A program made the position numbers and the translations under genes. Of a stretch of 43,047 nt of DNA, positions 23,521 through 31,492 are shown piece by piece. Position 1 is the first letter of the stretch. Each line of letters starts with the position of its first letter. The notes beneath the pieces are model-generated. The model searched no databases. It saw nothing but the letters and a program-made list of their open reading frames with translations, and was not told where the DNA came from. The DNA is from an uncultured Eubacteriales bacterium. Its GTDB lineage: Bacteria > Bacillota > Clostridia > Lachnospirales > CAG-274. The stretch is from NCBI GenBank assembly GCA_905201505.1, contig CAJKOJ010000011.1:1-43047 (forward strand), read 5' to 3'.

Positions 23521-24027
23521 ATGAAGTTTGACTATTGTCCCCATTGCGGCAGTAAACTGATAAAAAGAGAAATTGGTGATGAGGGAAAAGTACCTTTTTG
23601 TGAAAAATGCAGTGAGCCTATGTTTGATTTGCCTGTAAGCTGTACTATAACTTTGGCTGTCAATGAGTATAACGAGGCGGCACTTATACAGCAAAGTTAT
23701 GGCAGAAAAGGATATGTATGTGTTGCCGGATATATGAAAATAGGTGAAAGTGCAGAAGAATGTGCGGCAAGAGAAGTAGAGGAGGAGCTTGGAATAAAGC
23801 CGTATGATATAGAATATATAAACAGCTATGTTTTTGATAAAAAGGAAATGCTAATGCTGGGCTTTATGGCTAAGGTTAAAAAATCTGAATTTGAACTTTC
23901 AGATGAAGTTGAAAGTGCCGAATGGTTTCCTATAAATAATGCACTTGAAAAACTGAGAGAAGCAACAATTGCGGCAAAGCTTGTGGAAAGCTGTATAGAA
24001 AGGATTGAAAACAATGGAGGACGTTAA
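23521..24027 (+). CDS. Nudix hydrolase with N-terminal zinc ribbon
   Basis: This 168-residue cytoplasmic pyrophosphohydrolase has a zinc ribbon at residues 6-37 (CPHCGSKL ... CEKC) and then a Nudix fold. The Nudix box GYMKIGESAEECAAREVEEE, continuing LGI, fits GX5EX7REUXEEXGU exactly, so metal-dependent catalysis is expected. The arrangement resembles the zinc-ribbon and Nudix halves of NudC NAD(H) pyrophosphatase, but the protein is much shorter and lacks the NudC N-terminal domain, so the substrate is uncertain. CGGAGG precedes the ATG. Its 3' end overlaps the next gene by 14 bp. Confidence 0.88.
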   Translation: MKFDYCPHCGSKLIKREIGDEGKVPFCEKCSEPMFDLPVSCTITLAVNEYNEAALIQQSYGRKGYVCVAGYMKIGESAEECAAREVEEELGIKPYDIEYINSYVFDKKEMLMLGFMAKVKKSEFELSDEVESAEWFPINNALEKLREATIAAKLVESCIERIENNGGR

Positions 24028-24505
24028 AAAGCAGGTTTATGACAAGCTTGATGAGCTTGGCATTACATACGAAGCGGAAGAACACCCTGCTGCCTTTACA
24101 ATAGAAGATATTGACAGACTGGGAATATTTAATAAAGGGACCGGCTGTAAAAACTTGTTTTTGAGAGATGCAAGCGGCAAAAGGCATTTCCTGCTTGCAG
24201 CACCTGAACACAAAAAGGTTGACCTGAAAAGTGTAAGGGAACAAATTGGTTCAAGCAGGCTTAGTTTTGGTTCTGCTGAAAGGCTTGAAAAATGTCTCGG
24301 GCTGACACAGGGGTCTGTCAGCCCCTTCGGCATTTTAAATGATAAGGAGTGCCGAGTGGAGCTTATATTTGATATGGATTTAATAGGTGAAGAAAAAGTT
24401 GGTTTTCATCCTAATATAAATACTGCCACCGTATGGTTAAAGTTTGAAGATTTGCTGAAAGTTATTGAAAATAATGGCAATAATATTATATACATTAAAC
24501 TTTAA
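24014..24505 (+). CDS. YbaK/ProX-type aminoacyl-tRNA deacylase
   Basis: This 163-residue protein of the YbaK/INS editing-domain superfamily hydrolyses misacylated tRNA, typically Ala-tRNA(Pro) in ProX/PrdX members. The features are ITYEAEEHPAAFTIEDIDRL at the N-terminus, GTGCKNLFLRDASGKRHFLL with the conserved Lys, and GSVSPFGILNDKECRVELI, whose GxxxPFG-type loop sits at the active site. ATG at 24014 is nine bases after AAAGGA. TTG at 24005 is a poorer alternative. It overlaps the Nudix gene and precedes the amidohydrolase by 14 bp. Confidence 0.88.
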   Translation: MEDVKKQVYDKLDELGITYEAEEHPAAFTIEDIDRLGIFNKGTGCKNLFLRDASGKRHFLLAAPEHKKVDLKSVREQIGSSRLSFGSAERLEKCLGLTQGSVSPFGILNDKECRVELIFDMDLIGEEKVGFHPNINTATVWLKFEDLLKVIENNGNNIIYIKL

Positions 24506-24519
24506 TATGAGGTGAAAAA

Positions 24520-25968
24520 ATGAGAAGGTTATTTTATAACGGTGAAATAATAACTATGGAAAATGGTTCTGTGTGCGAGGCAATGCTGATAGACGGAGGG
24601 AAAATAGCAGGGACAGGCAATACCGGGGATCTTGAATATTTTGCGGAGGGTGCTGAAAAGATTGACCTAAAGGGGCTTACTGTGCTTCCGGCTTTTATTG
24701 ATCCTCATTCCCATATACTTGCAATGGCAAATACATTTTTGCAAATGGATTTATCAGGTATTAAAGACGAGAATGAAATTAAGAAAAAAATAGATGAATG
24801 TGAAGATGACTTTGTAAGAGGCTGGGGATTAAGCAATGAAGTGCATTTGGATGAAAAATTTTTAGACAGTTTTGACTGCCCTGTTGTAATACAGCATAAT
24901 TCGGGACACAGCGGCTTTTTTAACAAAAGGGCTCAGGAGGAAATAGGCAGTAATGCTTATTTTATGCAGGAAACTGAGTTTTTTGACACTATAAAGAAAA
25001 TTCCTATGCCTGATATAAAGGAATTGGCAGACGCATTTAACAAAGCCGAAGAAATTTATATGTCAAAGGGTATTTCTGTTGCTCAGGAGGGGGTGCTTTT
25101 AAATGAGATGCTTCCTATATATGAAAAGTTAATTGAAAGCGGTGAAATAACCCTTGATATTTTTGCCTATAAAGATATTGGATTAAACAAAGAAATTAAC
25201 AGTGAGCATTTTAAAACAGCAGGATATAAGATATTTCTTGACGGTTCACCTCAGGCTAAAACTGCCTGGGTCAGTATGCCCTATGAAAATACAGAGGAAT
25301 ACGGAATAAGTACAATGAGCCGAGAGGCTGTTAATGACGCTGTAAAAAAGGCAATAAGAGAAAATAAACAAATAATTGCTCATTGCAATGGTGATAAGGC
25401 CATAGAAAGATTTATTGACGCAATAGAAGAAAATAAGGAAATATGTAAGCTGAGACCTGTGATTATACATGGTCAGCTTATGAGATATGACCAAATTAAA
25501 AGACTTAAGGAGCTTAATATTATTCCGTCTTTCTTTTTGGCTCATATATATCATTACGGAGATATTCATATAAAAAATCTTGGGGAAAGAGCTGAGCATA
25601 TAAGTCCTATGAAATCTGCATTAAAGGCAGGGGTTCACCCTACAATGCACCAGGACAGCCCTATTATAGAGCCTGATATGTTTGAAAGTATATGGTGTGC
25701 TGTGACAAGAAGAACCAGGGACGGAGTAATACTGGGAGCTGAGGAAAGAGTAAGTGTGTATGAAGCTCTTGAAACTGTTACTTTAAATGCTGCAAGGCAG
25801 TATTTTGAAGAAAATGAAAGAGGAAGTCTTGCAAAGGGAAAGGCAGCAGATTTTATTATTACAGATAAAAATCCTTTAAGTATTGATAAGGATAAAATCA
25901 GAGATATTAGTGTACTTTGTCTGTATAAGAATGGTGAAGTTATATATCAAAGAAAAAATGTGGAATAA
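24520..25968 (+). CDS. Amidohydrolase, YtcJ-like
   Basis: This 482-residue member of the amidohydrolase superfamily (amidohydrolase 3 / YtcJ type) is probably a metal-dependent hydrolase of the cytoplasm. The metal-binding motif HSH occurs in FIDPHSHILAMA (about residue 66). Further histidines are in VIQHNSGHSGFF, IAHCNGDKAIERFID, VIIHGQL and TMHQDSP. The C-terminal ALETVTLNAARQYFEENERG then SLAKGKAADFIITDKNP is the usual end of the composite domain. The substrate cannot be predicted: family members act on N-acyl amides, ureas and formamides. It is the third gene in a run with Nudix and ProX genes. No clear terminator follows before the S10 promoter. Confidence 0.88.
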   Translation: MRRLFYNGEIITMENGSVCEAMLIDGGKIAGTGNTGDLEYFAEGAEKIDLKGLTVLPAFIDPHSHILAMANTFLQMDLSGIKDENEIKKKIDECEDDFVRGWGLSNEVHLDEKFLDSFDCPVVIQHNSGHSGFFNKRAQEEIGSNAYFMQETEFFDTIKKIPMPDIKELADAFNKAEEIYMSKGISVAQEGVLLNEMLPIYEKLIESGEITLDIFAYKDIGLNKEINSEHFKTAGYKIFLDGSPQAKTAWVSMPYENTEEYGISTMSREAVNDAVKKAIRENKQIIAHCNGDKAIERFIDAIEENKEICKLRPVIIHGQLMRYDQIKRLKELNIIPSFFLAHIYHYGDIHIKNLGERAEHISPMKSALKAGVHPTMHQDSPIIEPDMFESIWCAVTRRTRDGVILGAEERVSVYEALETVTLNAARQYFEENERGSLAKGKAADFIITDKNPLSIDKDKIRDISVLCLYKNGEVIYQRKNVE

Positions 25969-26066
25969 AAGTAAAAATGATGTTTTGCTGTACAAAATAT
26001 ACTAAAAACACACCCTGTCAATAGGTAAATTTGGTGAAAAAAATACGAAAAAAAAGAAAAAAATGC

Positions 26067-26095
26067 TTGCAATTGAGGTTGGGGTGTGATAAAAT
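26067..26095 (+). promoter_or_regulatory. Main promoter of the S10 ribosomal cluster
   Basis: TTGCAA (26067-26072), a 17-base spacer and TAAAAT (26090-26095). Transcription would begin near 26102, giving rpsJ a leader of about 250 bases. Confidence 0.7.
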
Positions 26096-26099
26096 ACTA

Positions 26100-26353
26100 T
26101 TGTTGTGACATTAAGAGCGATGAAGCAGAAGGTTGCTGTGTAGCTGATAAACACATAGGTTATGCAGGTTTTTCTGCGGAGCAATGTCCAGTTCAAAGAA
26201 ACCGGGCGACAAGGTCACTGTGCTAATATTGAAGTAGATTACAGGGAAAGGCAGATTTATGCCTTGAGTTGCAAACCCTTACTACGGATAAGTGTGCAGT
26301 CACCACTTGTCGTGCTAGAAGTTTAAAAGTACGAAAAGGAGGCGACTTTTTTT
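26100..26353 (+). promoter_or_regulatory. Long structured 5' leader of the S10 operon
   Basis: A gene-free leader of about 250 bases has several short helices: TGTGT/ACACA (26137-26141, 26151-26155), GCAG/CTGC (26164-26167, 26174-26177) and AAGGCA/TGCCTT (26248-26253, 26260-26265). A long-range CGACAAG/CTTGTCG pair (26207-26213, 26306-26312) closes the last domain. Its base composition is richer in G and C than ordinary spacers here. In Escherichia coli the S10 leader is bound by L4. This leader does not visibly resemble that one, so autoregulation is inferred. No intrinsic terminator is evident within it. Confidence 0.55.
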
Positions 26354-26665
26354 ATGGCTAATCAGAAGATTAGAATCAGTCTTAAGTCATTCGATCATAA
26401 TTTAATCGATCAGTCAGCTGCTCAGATTATTGAAACAGCTAAGAAAACAGGTGCTAAAATCAGTGGTCCTATACCACTTCCAACAAAGAAGGAAGTTGTG
26501 ACAATTCTTAGAGCTGTTCACAAGTATAAGGATTCAAGAGAGCAGTTTGAATTAAGAACTCACAAGAGACTTATCGACATTTTACAGCCAACAAACAAGA
26601 CTGCTGATGCTTTATCAAGACTTGATTTACCGGCTGGTGTAGACATTACTTTAAAGGTAATGTAA
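26354..26665 (+). CDS. rpsJ: 30S ribosomal protein S10
   Basis: S10 (NusE) is a 30S head protein that also joins NusB in transcription antitermination. The 103-residue length is standard, with KIRISLKSFDHNLIDQSAAQ at the start, GPIPLPTKKEVVTILRAVHK, and RTHKRLIDILQPTNKT in the loop that reaches the 30S interior. AAAGGAGG lies about 10 bases before the ATG, separated by an unusual run of T residues. It is the first gene of the cluster but is followed by an abnormal 172-bp gap before rplC. Confidence 0.98.
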   Translation: MANQKIRISLKSFDHNLIDQSAAQIIETAKKTGAKISGPIPLPTKKEVVTILRAVHKYKDSREQFELRTHKRLIDILQPTNKTADALSRLDLPAGVDITLKVM

Positions 26666-26837
26666 TACATTTTAAAAAAATGTGAGCTTATTGATAAGTG
26701 TGATATGTAAGATTGATACTCACGAAGAAAGTTCAGAGAAATTTGGTTTATATAAGAAAAAGCCTTATGTAAACCTAGAATGATTATCCCTTATAAAGGG
26801 ACAATCCGCTGTAGAGTTTATGATGGAGGTAAAAATC
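26666..26837 (+). promoter_or_regulatory. Structured spacer between rpsJ and rplC
   Basis: It holds a 12-bp stem with one G-U pair (26745-26756 with 26764-26775), an 11-bp stem with one mismatch (26782-26792 with 26796-26806, loop ATA), and a short ACATTTT/AAAATGT helix just after the rpsJ stop. No T-tract follows, so it is not a simple terminator. The last stem ends about 15 bases before the rplC ribosome-binding site, a suitable place for translational control. Confidence 0.55.
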
Positions 26838-27467
26838 ATGAAAAAGGCAATTATTGCTAAGAAGATTGGTATGACACAGATCTTCAATGAGAACGGATTA
26901 CTTATTCCTGTAACTGTTCTTGAAGCAGGTCCTTGTGTTGTTACACAGGTTAAGACAACTGAAAACGACGGATACAATGCTGTACAGGTTGGTTTCGGTG
27001 AAGTAAAAGAAAACAGAGTTAACAAGCCTATGAAGGGTCACTTCGCAAAGGCTAATGTTGAGCCTAAGAAGGTTCTTAAAGAATTCAGATTCGATACAGT
27101 TGAGGGCTACGAGGCAGGAAACGAAATCAAAGCTGACGTGTTTGCAGCCGGCGATAAGGTTGATGCAACAGGTATCTCTAAGGGTAAGGGCTATCAGGGT
27201 CCTATAAAGAGACATAATCAGCACAGAGGTCCTATGGCTCACGGTTCTAAGTTCCACAGAGCAGTTGGTTCTATGAGTTCTGCTACTACTCCTGGTAAAG
27301 TTAAGAAGGGTAAGAAGATGGCAGGTCACATGGGTTCTGTTCAGGTAACTATTCAGAATCTTGAAATCGTTAAGGCTGATGCTGAGAAGAACTTATTGCT
27401 TGTTAAGGGTGCTGTACCTGGCAACAAGGGTTCAATACTTGTAATTAAGGATAGCGTAAAGGCTTAA
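26838..27467 (+). CDS. rplC: 50S ribosomal protein L3
   Basis: L3 binds the 3' domain of 23S rRNA early in 50S assembly, and its long loop reaches the peptidyl-transferase centre. The protein has 209 residues, with MKKAIIAKKIGMTQIF at the start, GKGYQGPIKRHNQHRGPMAH and the family motif SATTPGKVKKGKKMAGHMG. ATG at 26838 is eight bases after TGGAGG. An ATG at 26820 in the same frame would add six residues, lies before that site and is unlike the family. Confidence 0.98.
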   Translation: MKKAIIAKKIGMTQIFNENGLLIPVTVLEAGPCVVTQVKTTENDGYNAVQVGFGEVKENRVNKPMKGHFAKANVEPKKVLKEFRFDTVEGYEAGNEIKADVFAAGDKVDATGISKGKGYQGPIKRHNQHRGPMAHGSKFHRAVGSMSSATTPGKVKKGKKMAGHMGSVQVTIQNLEIVKADAEKNLLLVKGAVPGNKGSILVIKDSVKA

Positions 27468-27495
27468 TTAATCTTTACGGAAGGAGGAAGACCTA

Positions 27496-28113
27496 ATGGC
27501 AAATGTAAAAATGTTCAACATGAGCGGAAGCGAAGTTGGTACAATAGATTTAAATGATAATATTTTTGCAGTAGAGGTAAACACTCACGTTATGCATCAG
27601 GCTGTTGTTCAGTATCTTGCAAATCAGAGACAGGGTACTCAGAGTGCTTTAACTCGTGCAGAAGTTCGCGGCGGCGGCAGAAAGCCATGGAGACAGAAAG
27701 GTACTGGTAGAGCTAGACAGGGTTCTATCCGTTCACCACAGTGGACTGGTGGTGGTGTAGTATTTGCACCAAAGCCAAGAGATTACTCTTTTAAATTAAA
27801 CAAGAAGGTTAAGAGATTAGCTCTTAAGTCTGCATTAACTACTAAGGTTAATGACGGAAAGTTTGTTGTTGTTGATGAATTAACAGTAAATGCTAAGACT
27901 AAGGAAATGGCTTCAGTTTTAAATAACTTAAATATTGCTAAAGCTTTAGTAGTAGTTGAAGAAAATAATAACAATGCAGTAGTAGCTGCTAGAAATATTC
28001 CTACAGTAAAGACTGCTTCAGTTAACACTATCAATGTATACGATATTTTAAAGTATGATTCTTTAGTATTAACTAAGTCTGTAGTAGAGAAAATTGAGGA
28101 GGTGTACGCATAA
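27496..28113 (+). CDS. rplD: 50S ribosomal protein L4
   Basis: This 205-residue L4 has a central loop that forms part of the exit-tunnel constriction: RGGGRKPWRQKGTGRARQGS, then PQWTGGGVVFAPKPRDY. In several bacteria L4 also represses its own operon by binding the S10 leader, which makes it the leading candidate regulator for the leader before rpsJ. GGAGGA precedes the ATG, and the stop overlaps the rplW start (TAATG). Confidence 0.98.
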   Translation: MANVKMFNMSGSEVGTIDLNDNIFAVEVNTHVMHQAVVQYLANQRQGTQSALTRAEVRGGGRKPWRQKGTGRARQGSIRSPQWTGGGVVFAPKPRDYSFKLNKKVKRLALKSALTTKVNDGKFVVVDELTVNAKTKEMASVLNNLNIAKALVVVEENNNNAVVAARNIPTVKTASVNTINVYDILKYDSLVLTKSVVEKIEEVYA

Positions 28114-28412
28114 TGGCAGATATTAAGTATTATGACGTTATTTTAAAGCCGGTTATCACTGAGAAAACTATGAATGACATGGCAAATAAGAAGTACGCTT
28201 TCTATGTTCATCCAGAGGCTACTAAAATTCAGATTAAGCAGGCAGTTGAAAAGATGTTTGAAGGCACTAAGGTTGCTTCAGTAAACACTATGAACTGTGT
28301 TGGTAAGGTTAAAAGAAGAGGCTATACATTTGGTAAGACAAATGCAAGAAAGAAAGCCATTGTTCAGCTTACTGCTGAAAGTAAAGAAATCGAAATTTTC
28401 CAGGGTATGTAA
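28113..28412 (+). CDS. rplW: 50S ribosomal protein L23
   Basis: L23 lies beside the tunnel exit and docks trigger factor and signal recognition particle. The 99-residue protein has DVILKPVITEKTMNDMANKK at the N-terminus and the extended loop VGKVKRRGYTFGKTNARKKA that lines the tunnel. Its start is coupled to the end of rplD by a one-base overlap. Its own site GAGGTG lies within rplD. A long AT-rich, structured gap separates it from rplB. Confidence 0.98.
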   Translation: MADIKYYDVILKPVITEKTMNDMANKKYAFYVHPEATKIQIKQAVEKMFEGTKVASVNTMNCVGKVKRRGYTFGKTNARKKAIVQLTAESKEIEIFQGM

Positions 28413-28604
28413 TTATCTGCAAAGAAATTAATTCAAAAATAAAAATATTTTATTAAAAAGAAATTTAACATAGTGTTAAGGATTTATTTAATAAAGATAT
28501 TTATAAGAATTAAAACTGTTAAGTTTATGGAAAATTGGTGTAAGAATAAAGTATAGACACAAAAAGATTGTGTTTGCAAATATTTGGAAAAGGAGTGTAA
28601 AGAC
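28413..28604 (+). promoter_or_regulatory. Structured spacer between rplW and rplB
   Basis: This 192-bp spacer breaks the otherwise tight cluster. AAATATTTTATTAAA (28443-28457) pairs with TTTAATAAAGATATTT (28487-28502) with one bulge, and a TTAAC/GTTAA hairpin (28465-28469, 28475-28479) lies inside. A second small hairpin, ACACAA/TTGTGT, comes near 28560. No clear T-tract terminator or consensus promoter was found. Confidence 0.45.
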
Positions 28605-29435
28605 ATGGGTATTAAGAGATTTAAGCCTTATACACCTTCAAGAAGACAGATGACAGTGTCTGACTTCGCTGAAATTACAAAATCAACTCCTGAGAAAAGC
28701 CTTGTAGTACACATTAAGAAAAACGCAGGCAGAAATAATCAGGGTAAGATAACAGTTCGTCACATTGGCGGCGGTAATAAGAAAAAGTACAGAATTATTG
28801 ACTTTAAAAGAAATAAGGATGGTATTCCTGCAAAGGTTGTTGGTATCGAGTACGATCCAAACAGAACAGCTAACATTGCTTTGTTAACTTATGCTGACGG
28901 TGAGAAGAGATACATTCTTGCTCCTAACGGCTTAAAGGTTGGCGACACTGTAATGAGTGGTGCTGAAGCAGAAGTAAGAGTTGGTAACGCATTAGCTATG
29001 AAGGATATTCCTGTTGGTGCTGAAATCCACAACATTGAAATGTATCCCGGTGCAGGCGGACAGTTAGTTCGTTCAGCTGGTAATGTTGCTCAGTTAATGG
29101 CTAAGGAAGGTAAGTATGCTACTGTAAGACTTCCATCCGGCGAAATGAGATTATTGCCTATCAATTGTAAGGCTACTATCGGTCAGGTTGGTAATGGTGA
29201 CCACGAGCTTATAAATATCGGTAAAGCAGGTAAGAAGAGACACATGGGTATCAGACCTACTGTAAGAGGTTCTGTTATGAACCCTAACGACCATCCACAC
29301 GGTGGTGGTGAAGGTAGAGCACCTGTTGGTCGTCCTGCACCTAGTACTCCATGGGGTAAGCCTGCTCTTGGTCTTAAGACAAGAAAGAAGCACAAGGCTT
29401 CAAATAAGTATATAGTTCGTAGTAGAAATAAATAA
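28605..29435 (+). CDS. rplB: 50S ribosomal protein L2
   Basis: L2 is required for subunit joining and peptidyl-transferase activity. The 276 residues include GIKRFKPYTPSRRQMTVSDF, the RNA-binding stretch GKITVRHIGGGNKKKYRIID, GAGGQLVRSAGNVAQLMAKE, and near the end VMNPNDHPHGGGEGRAPVGR with the histidine implicated near the catalytic centre. ATG at 28605 is eight bases after AAAGGAG. A TTG at 28584 in frame is part of the leader. Confidence 0.98.
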   Translation: MGIKRFKPYTPSRRQMTVSDFAEITKSTPEKSLVVHIKKNAGRNNQGKITVRHIGGGNKKKYRIIDFKRNKDGIPAKVVGIEYDPNRTANIALLTYADGEKRYILAPNGLKVGDTVMSGAEAEVRVGNALAMKDIPVGAEIHNIEMYPGAGGQLVRSAGNVAQLMAKEGKYATVRLPSGEMRLLPINCKATIGQVGNGDHELINIGKAGKKRHMGIRPTVRGSVMNPNDHPHGGGEGRAPVGRPAPSTPWGKPALGLKTRKKHKASNKYIVRSRNK

Positions 29436-29451
29436 TAGGAGGACCTAAATA

Positions 29452-29736
29452 ATGAGTAGATCACTTAAAAAGGGCCCATTCTGTGACGACAGCCTTATGA
29501 AAAAGGTTGTTGCTGAGAATGAAGCTAATACAAAGAATGTTATAAAGACTTGGTCTCGCCGTTCTACTATCTTCCCAGAGATGATAGGTCATACTATTGC
29601 AGTTCATGACGGTAGAAAGCATGTTCCAGTATATATTACTGAAGATATGGTAGGACACAAGTTAGGCGAGTTTGCTTTGACTAGAACTTACAGAGGTCAC
29701 GGTAAGGACGCTGAGAAAAAGTCAAAGGTTAGATAA
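29452..29736 (+). CDS. rpsS: 30S ribosomal protein S19
   Basis: This 94-residue 30S head protein forms a complex with S13 near the A-site finger. SRSLKKGPFCDDSLMKKV opens the protein, and HTIAVHDGRKHVPVYITEDM followed by VGHKLGEFALTRTYRGHGKD is the conserved core. AGGAGG precedes the ATG. It begins the run rpsS-rplV-rpsC, where spacers are 11-26 bp. Confidence 0.98.
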   Translation: MSRSLKKGPFCDDSLMKKVVAENEANTKNVIKTWSRRSTIFPEMIGHTIAVHDGRKHVPVYITEDMVGHKLGEFALTRTYRGHGKDAEKKSKVR

Positions 29737-29761
29737 TTTTTCGTAAAGGAGGGAAACCTTA

Positions 29762-30154
29762 ATGTCAAAGGGACATAGAAGCCAGATAAAAAGGGACAGA
29801 AATGAACAGAACAAGGACAGAAGAGCTCAGGCTCATGCTAAGTTCGTCAGAGTTTCAGACACAAAGGCTAGAATTGTTTTAGAACAGATTAAGGGCAAGG
29901 GCATTGGTGAAGCTATGGCTATTCTTGCTTATTCACCTAGATATGCTGCTGAAATTATAGAGAAAGTTTTAAAGTCTGCTGTTGCCAATGCAGAAAATAA
30001 CTTAGAGTTAGATGTTAATAATTTGTATGTTGCTGATGTATTTGCTAATCAGGGACCAACTCTTAAGAGAATTCGTCCAAGAGCACAGGGCAGAGCTTAC
30101 AGAATAAATAAGAAGACTGCTCACATTTCAATATACTTAGATGAGAAGAAATAA
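29762..30154 (+). CDS. rplV: 50S ribosomal protein L22
   Basis: L22 binds all domains of 23S rRNA, and its beta-hairpin (here around PTLKRIRPRAQGRAYRINKK) lines the exit tunnel, where macrolide resistance changes occur. The 130 residues exceed the usual 110 because of a basic N-terminal extension of about 20 residues (SKGHRSQIKRDRNEQNKDRR) before the normal start at AKFVRVSDTKARIVLEQIKG. GGAGGG precedes the ATG. Confidence 0.97.
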   Translation: MSKGHRSQIKRDRNEQNKDRRAQAHAKFVRVSDTKARIVLEQIKGKGIGEAMAILAYSPRYAAEIIEKVLKSAVANAENNLELDVNNLYVADVFANQGPTLKRIRPRAQGRAYRINKKTAHISIYLDEKK

Positions 30155-30165
30155 GGAGGTCAACC

Positions 30166-30825
30166 ATGGGTCAGAAAGTAAATCCACATGGATTAAGAGT
30201 TGGCGTTATTAAGAACTGGGATTCTACCTGGTATGCTGATAAGAAGGATTACGCTAATTTCTTAGTAGAAGACAATAAGCTTAGAACTTATATTAAGAAT
30301 AAATTAGCTAACTCCAGCGTTTCTAAAATCGCTATTGAGAGAACTAATGAAAGAGTTAAGATTACTATTTATACTTCAAAGCCTGGTATCATTATTGGTA
30401 AGAGCGGTGCTGCTATTCAGGAGTTAAATGCTGAATTACAGAAGATGACAGACAAGAAGGTAATGGTAAATATTGAAGATATTAAGAGACCTGAGCTTGA
30501 TTCTCAGTTAGTTGCTGAGGATATTGCTAGACAGCTTGAAAATCGTGTAACATTCAGAAGAGCTATGAAGAAGGCTATGCAGACTACAATGAAGTTTGGT
30601 GCTAAGGGTATCAAGACTACTTGTAGCGGTCGTCTCGGCGGTGCTGAAATGGCACGTACAGAAACATATCATGATGGTACTATACCTCTTCAGACTTTAA
30701 GAGCTAATATTGATTATGGTTTTGCTGAGGCAAATACAACTTATGGTAAGATTGGTGTTAAGGTTTGGATTTATAAGGGTGAAGTACTTCCTACAAAGAA
30801 TGATAAGAAAGGAAGTGTTCAGTAA
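30166..30825 (+). CDS. rpsC: 30S ribosomal protein S3
   Basis: S3 sits at the mRNA entry channel and contributes to mRNA unwinding. The 219-residue protein starts GQKVNPHGLRVGVIKNWDST, has a type II KH domain with the loop IIIGKSGAAIQEL (about residue 75-87), and the C-terminal MARTETYHDGTIPLQTLRAN. It starts 11 bp after rplV, with AAGGAGG before the ATG, and its stop overlaps the rplP start. Confidence 0.98.
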   Translation: MGQKVNPHGLRVGVIKNWDSTWYADKKDYANFLVEDNKLRTYIKNKLANSSVSKIAIERTNERVKITIYTSKPGIIIGKSGAAIQELNAELQKMTDKKVMVNIEDIKRPELDSQLVAEDIARQLENRVTFRRAMKKAMQTTMKFGAKGIKTTCSGRLGGAEMARTETYHDGTIPLQTLRANIDYGFAEANTTYGKIGVKVWIYKGEVLPTKNDKKGSVQ

Positions 30826-31256
30826 TGTTAATGCCTAAGAGAGTTAAAAGACGTAAGCAGTTCAGAGGCCGTATGACTGGTAAGGCTTTAAGAGGCAACA
30901 AGATTACTTACGGTGAATACGGTATTGTAGCTATGGAGCCGGGCTGGATTACTTCCAGACAGATTGAAGCTGCCAGAATTGCTATGACTAGATATATCAA
31001 AAGAGGCGGTAAGGTTTGGATTAAGATATTCCCAGATAAGCCTGTTACATTAAAGCCTATGGGTACAAGAATGGGTTCCGGTAAAGGTTCAACTGAATAC
31101 TGGGTATCTGTTGTTAAGCCGGGCAGAGTTATGTTTGAAATTGCAGAGGTTAGTGAAGAGGTTGCAAGAGAGGCTTTAAGACTTGCAGTTCACAAGCTTC
31201 CGATTAAGTGTAAGATTGTATCACGCGCTGATTTGGAAAAGGAGTGTGACAATTAA
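30825..31256 (+). CDS. rplP: 50S ribosomal protein L16
   Basis: L16 helps position the A-site tRNA and 5S rRNA. The 143-residue protein begins MLMPKRVKRRKQFRGRMTGK and carries YGIVAMEPGWITSRQIEAAR, IKIFPDKPVTLKPMGTRMGS and GKGSTEYWVSVVKPGRVMFE. Both flanking genes overlap it by one base (TAATG at each end), so rpsC, rplP and rpmC are coupled. Confidence 0.98.
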   Translation: MLMPKRVKRRKQFRGRMTGKALRGNKITYGEYGIVAMEPGWITSRQIEAARIAMTRYIKRGGKVWIKIFPDKPVTLKPMGTRMGSGKGSTEYWVSVVKPGRVMFEIAEVSEEVAREALRLAVHKLPIKCKIVSRADLEKECDN

Positions 31257-31462
31257 TGAAAACTAAGGAATATGTTGCAGAATTAAAGAATAAGACTGTT
31301 GCTGAGTTAAATAATGAGTTAGTTGAAGCAAAGAAGGAGTTATTCAATTTAAGATTCCAGAATGCTACTAACCAGTTACAGAATACAGCAAGAATTAACC
31401 TTGTTCGTAAGAACATTGCCAGAATTCAGACTGTAATCACTCAGAAGGAAAACACACTTTAA
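31256..31462 (+). CDS. rpmC: 50S ribosomal protein L29
   Basis: L29 is a small two-helix protein near the tunnel exit, next to L23. Its 68 residues have the typical pattern KNKTVAELNNELVEAKKELF then NLRFQNATNQLQNTARINLV. The start overlaps the rplP stop. AAAGGAG lies within rplP. Confidence 0.97.
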   Translation: MKTKEYVAELKNKTVAELNNELVEAKKELFNLRFQNATNQLQNTARINLVRKNIARIQTVITQKENTL

Positions 31463-31492
31463 TAGTTATATAATTGGAAGGAGGACAATCTC

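Noticed and set aside
26002..26196. Minus-strand ORF opposite the S10 promoter and leader
   Set aside because: It crosses the plus-strand promoter and structured leader and encodes an implausible Phe-rich sequence.
26124..26237. Tiny leader ORFs before rpsJ (7 and 17 codons)
   Set aside because: Not annotated as genes. The ribosome-binding sites are absent or only two bases from the ATG. The 17-codon one is mentioned as an observation only.
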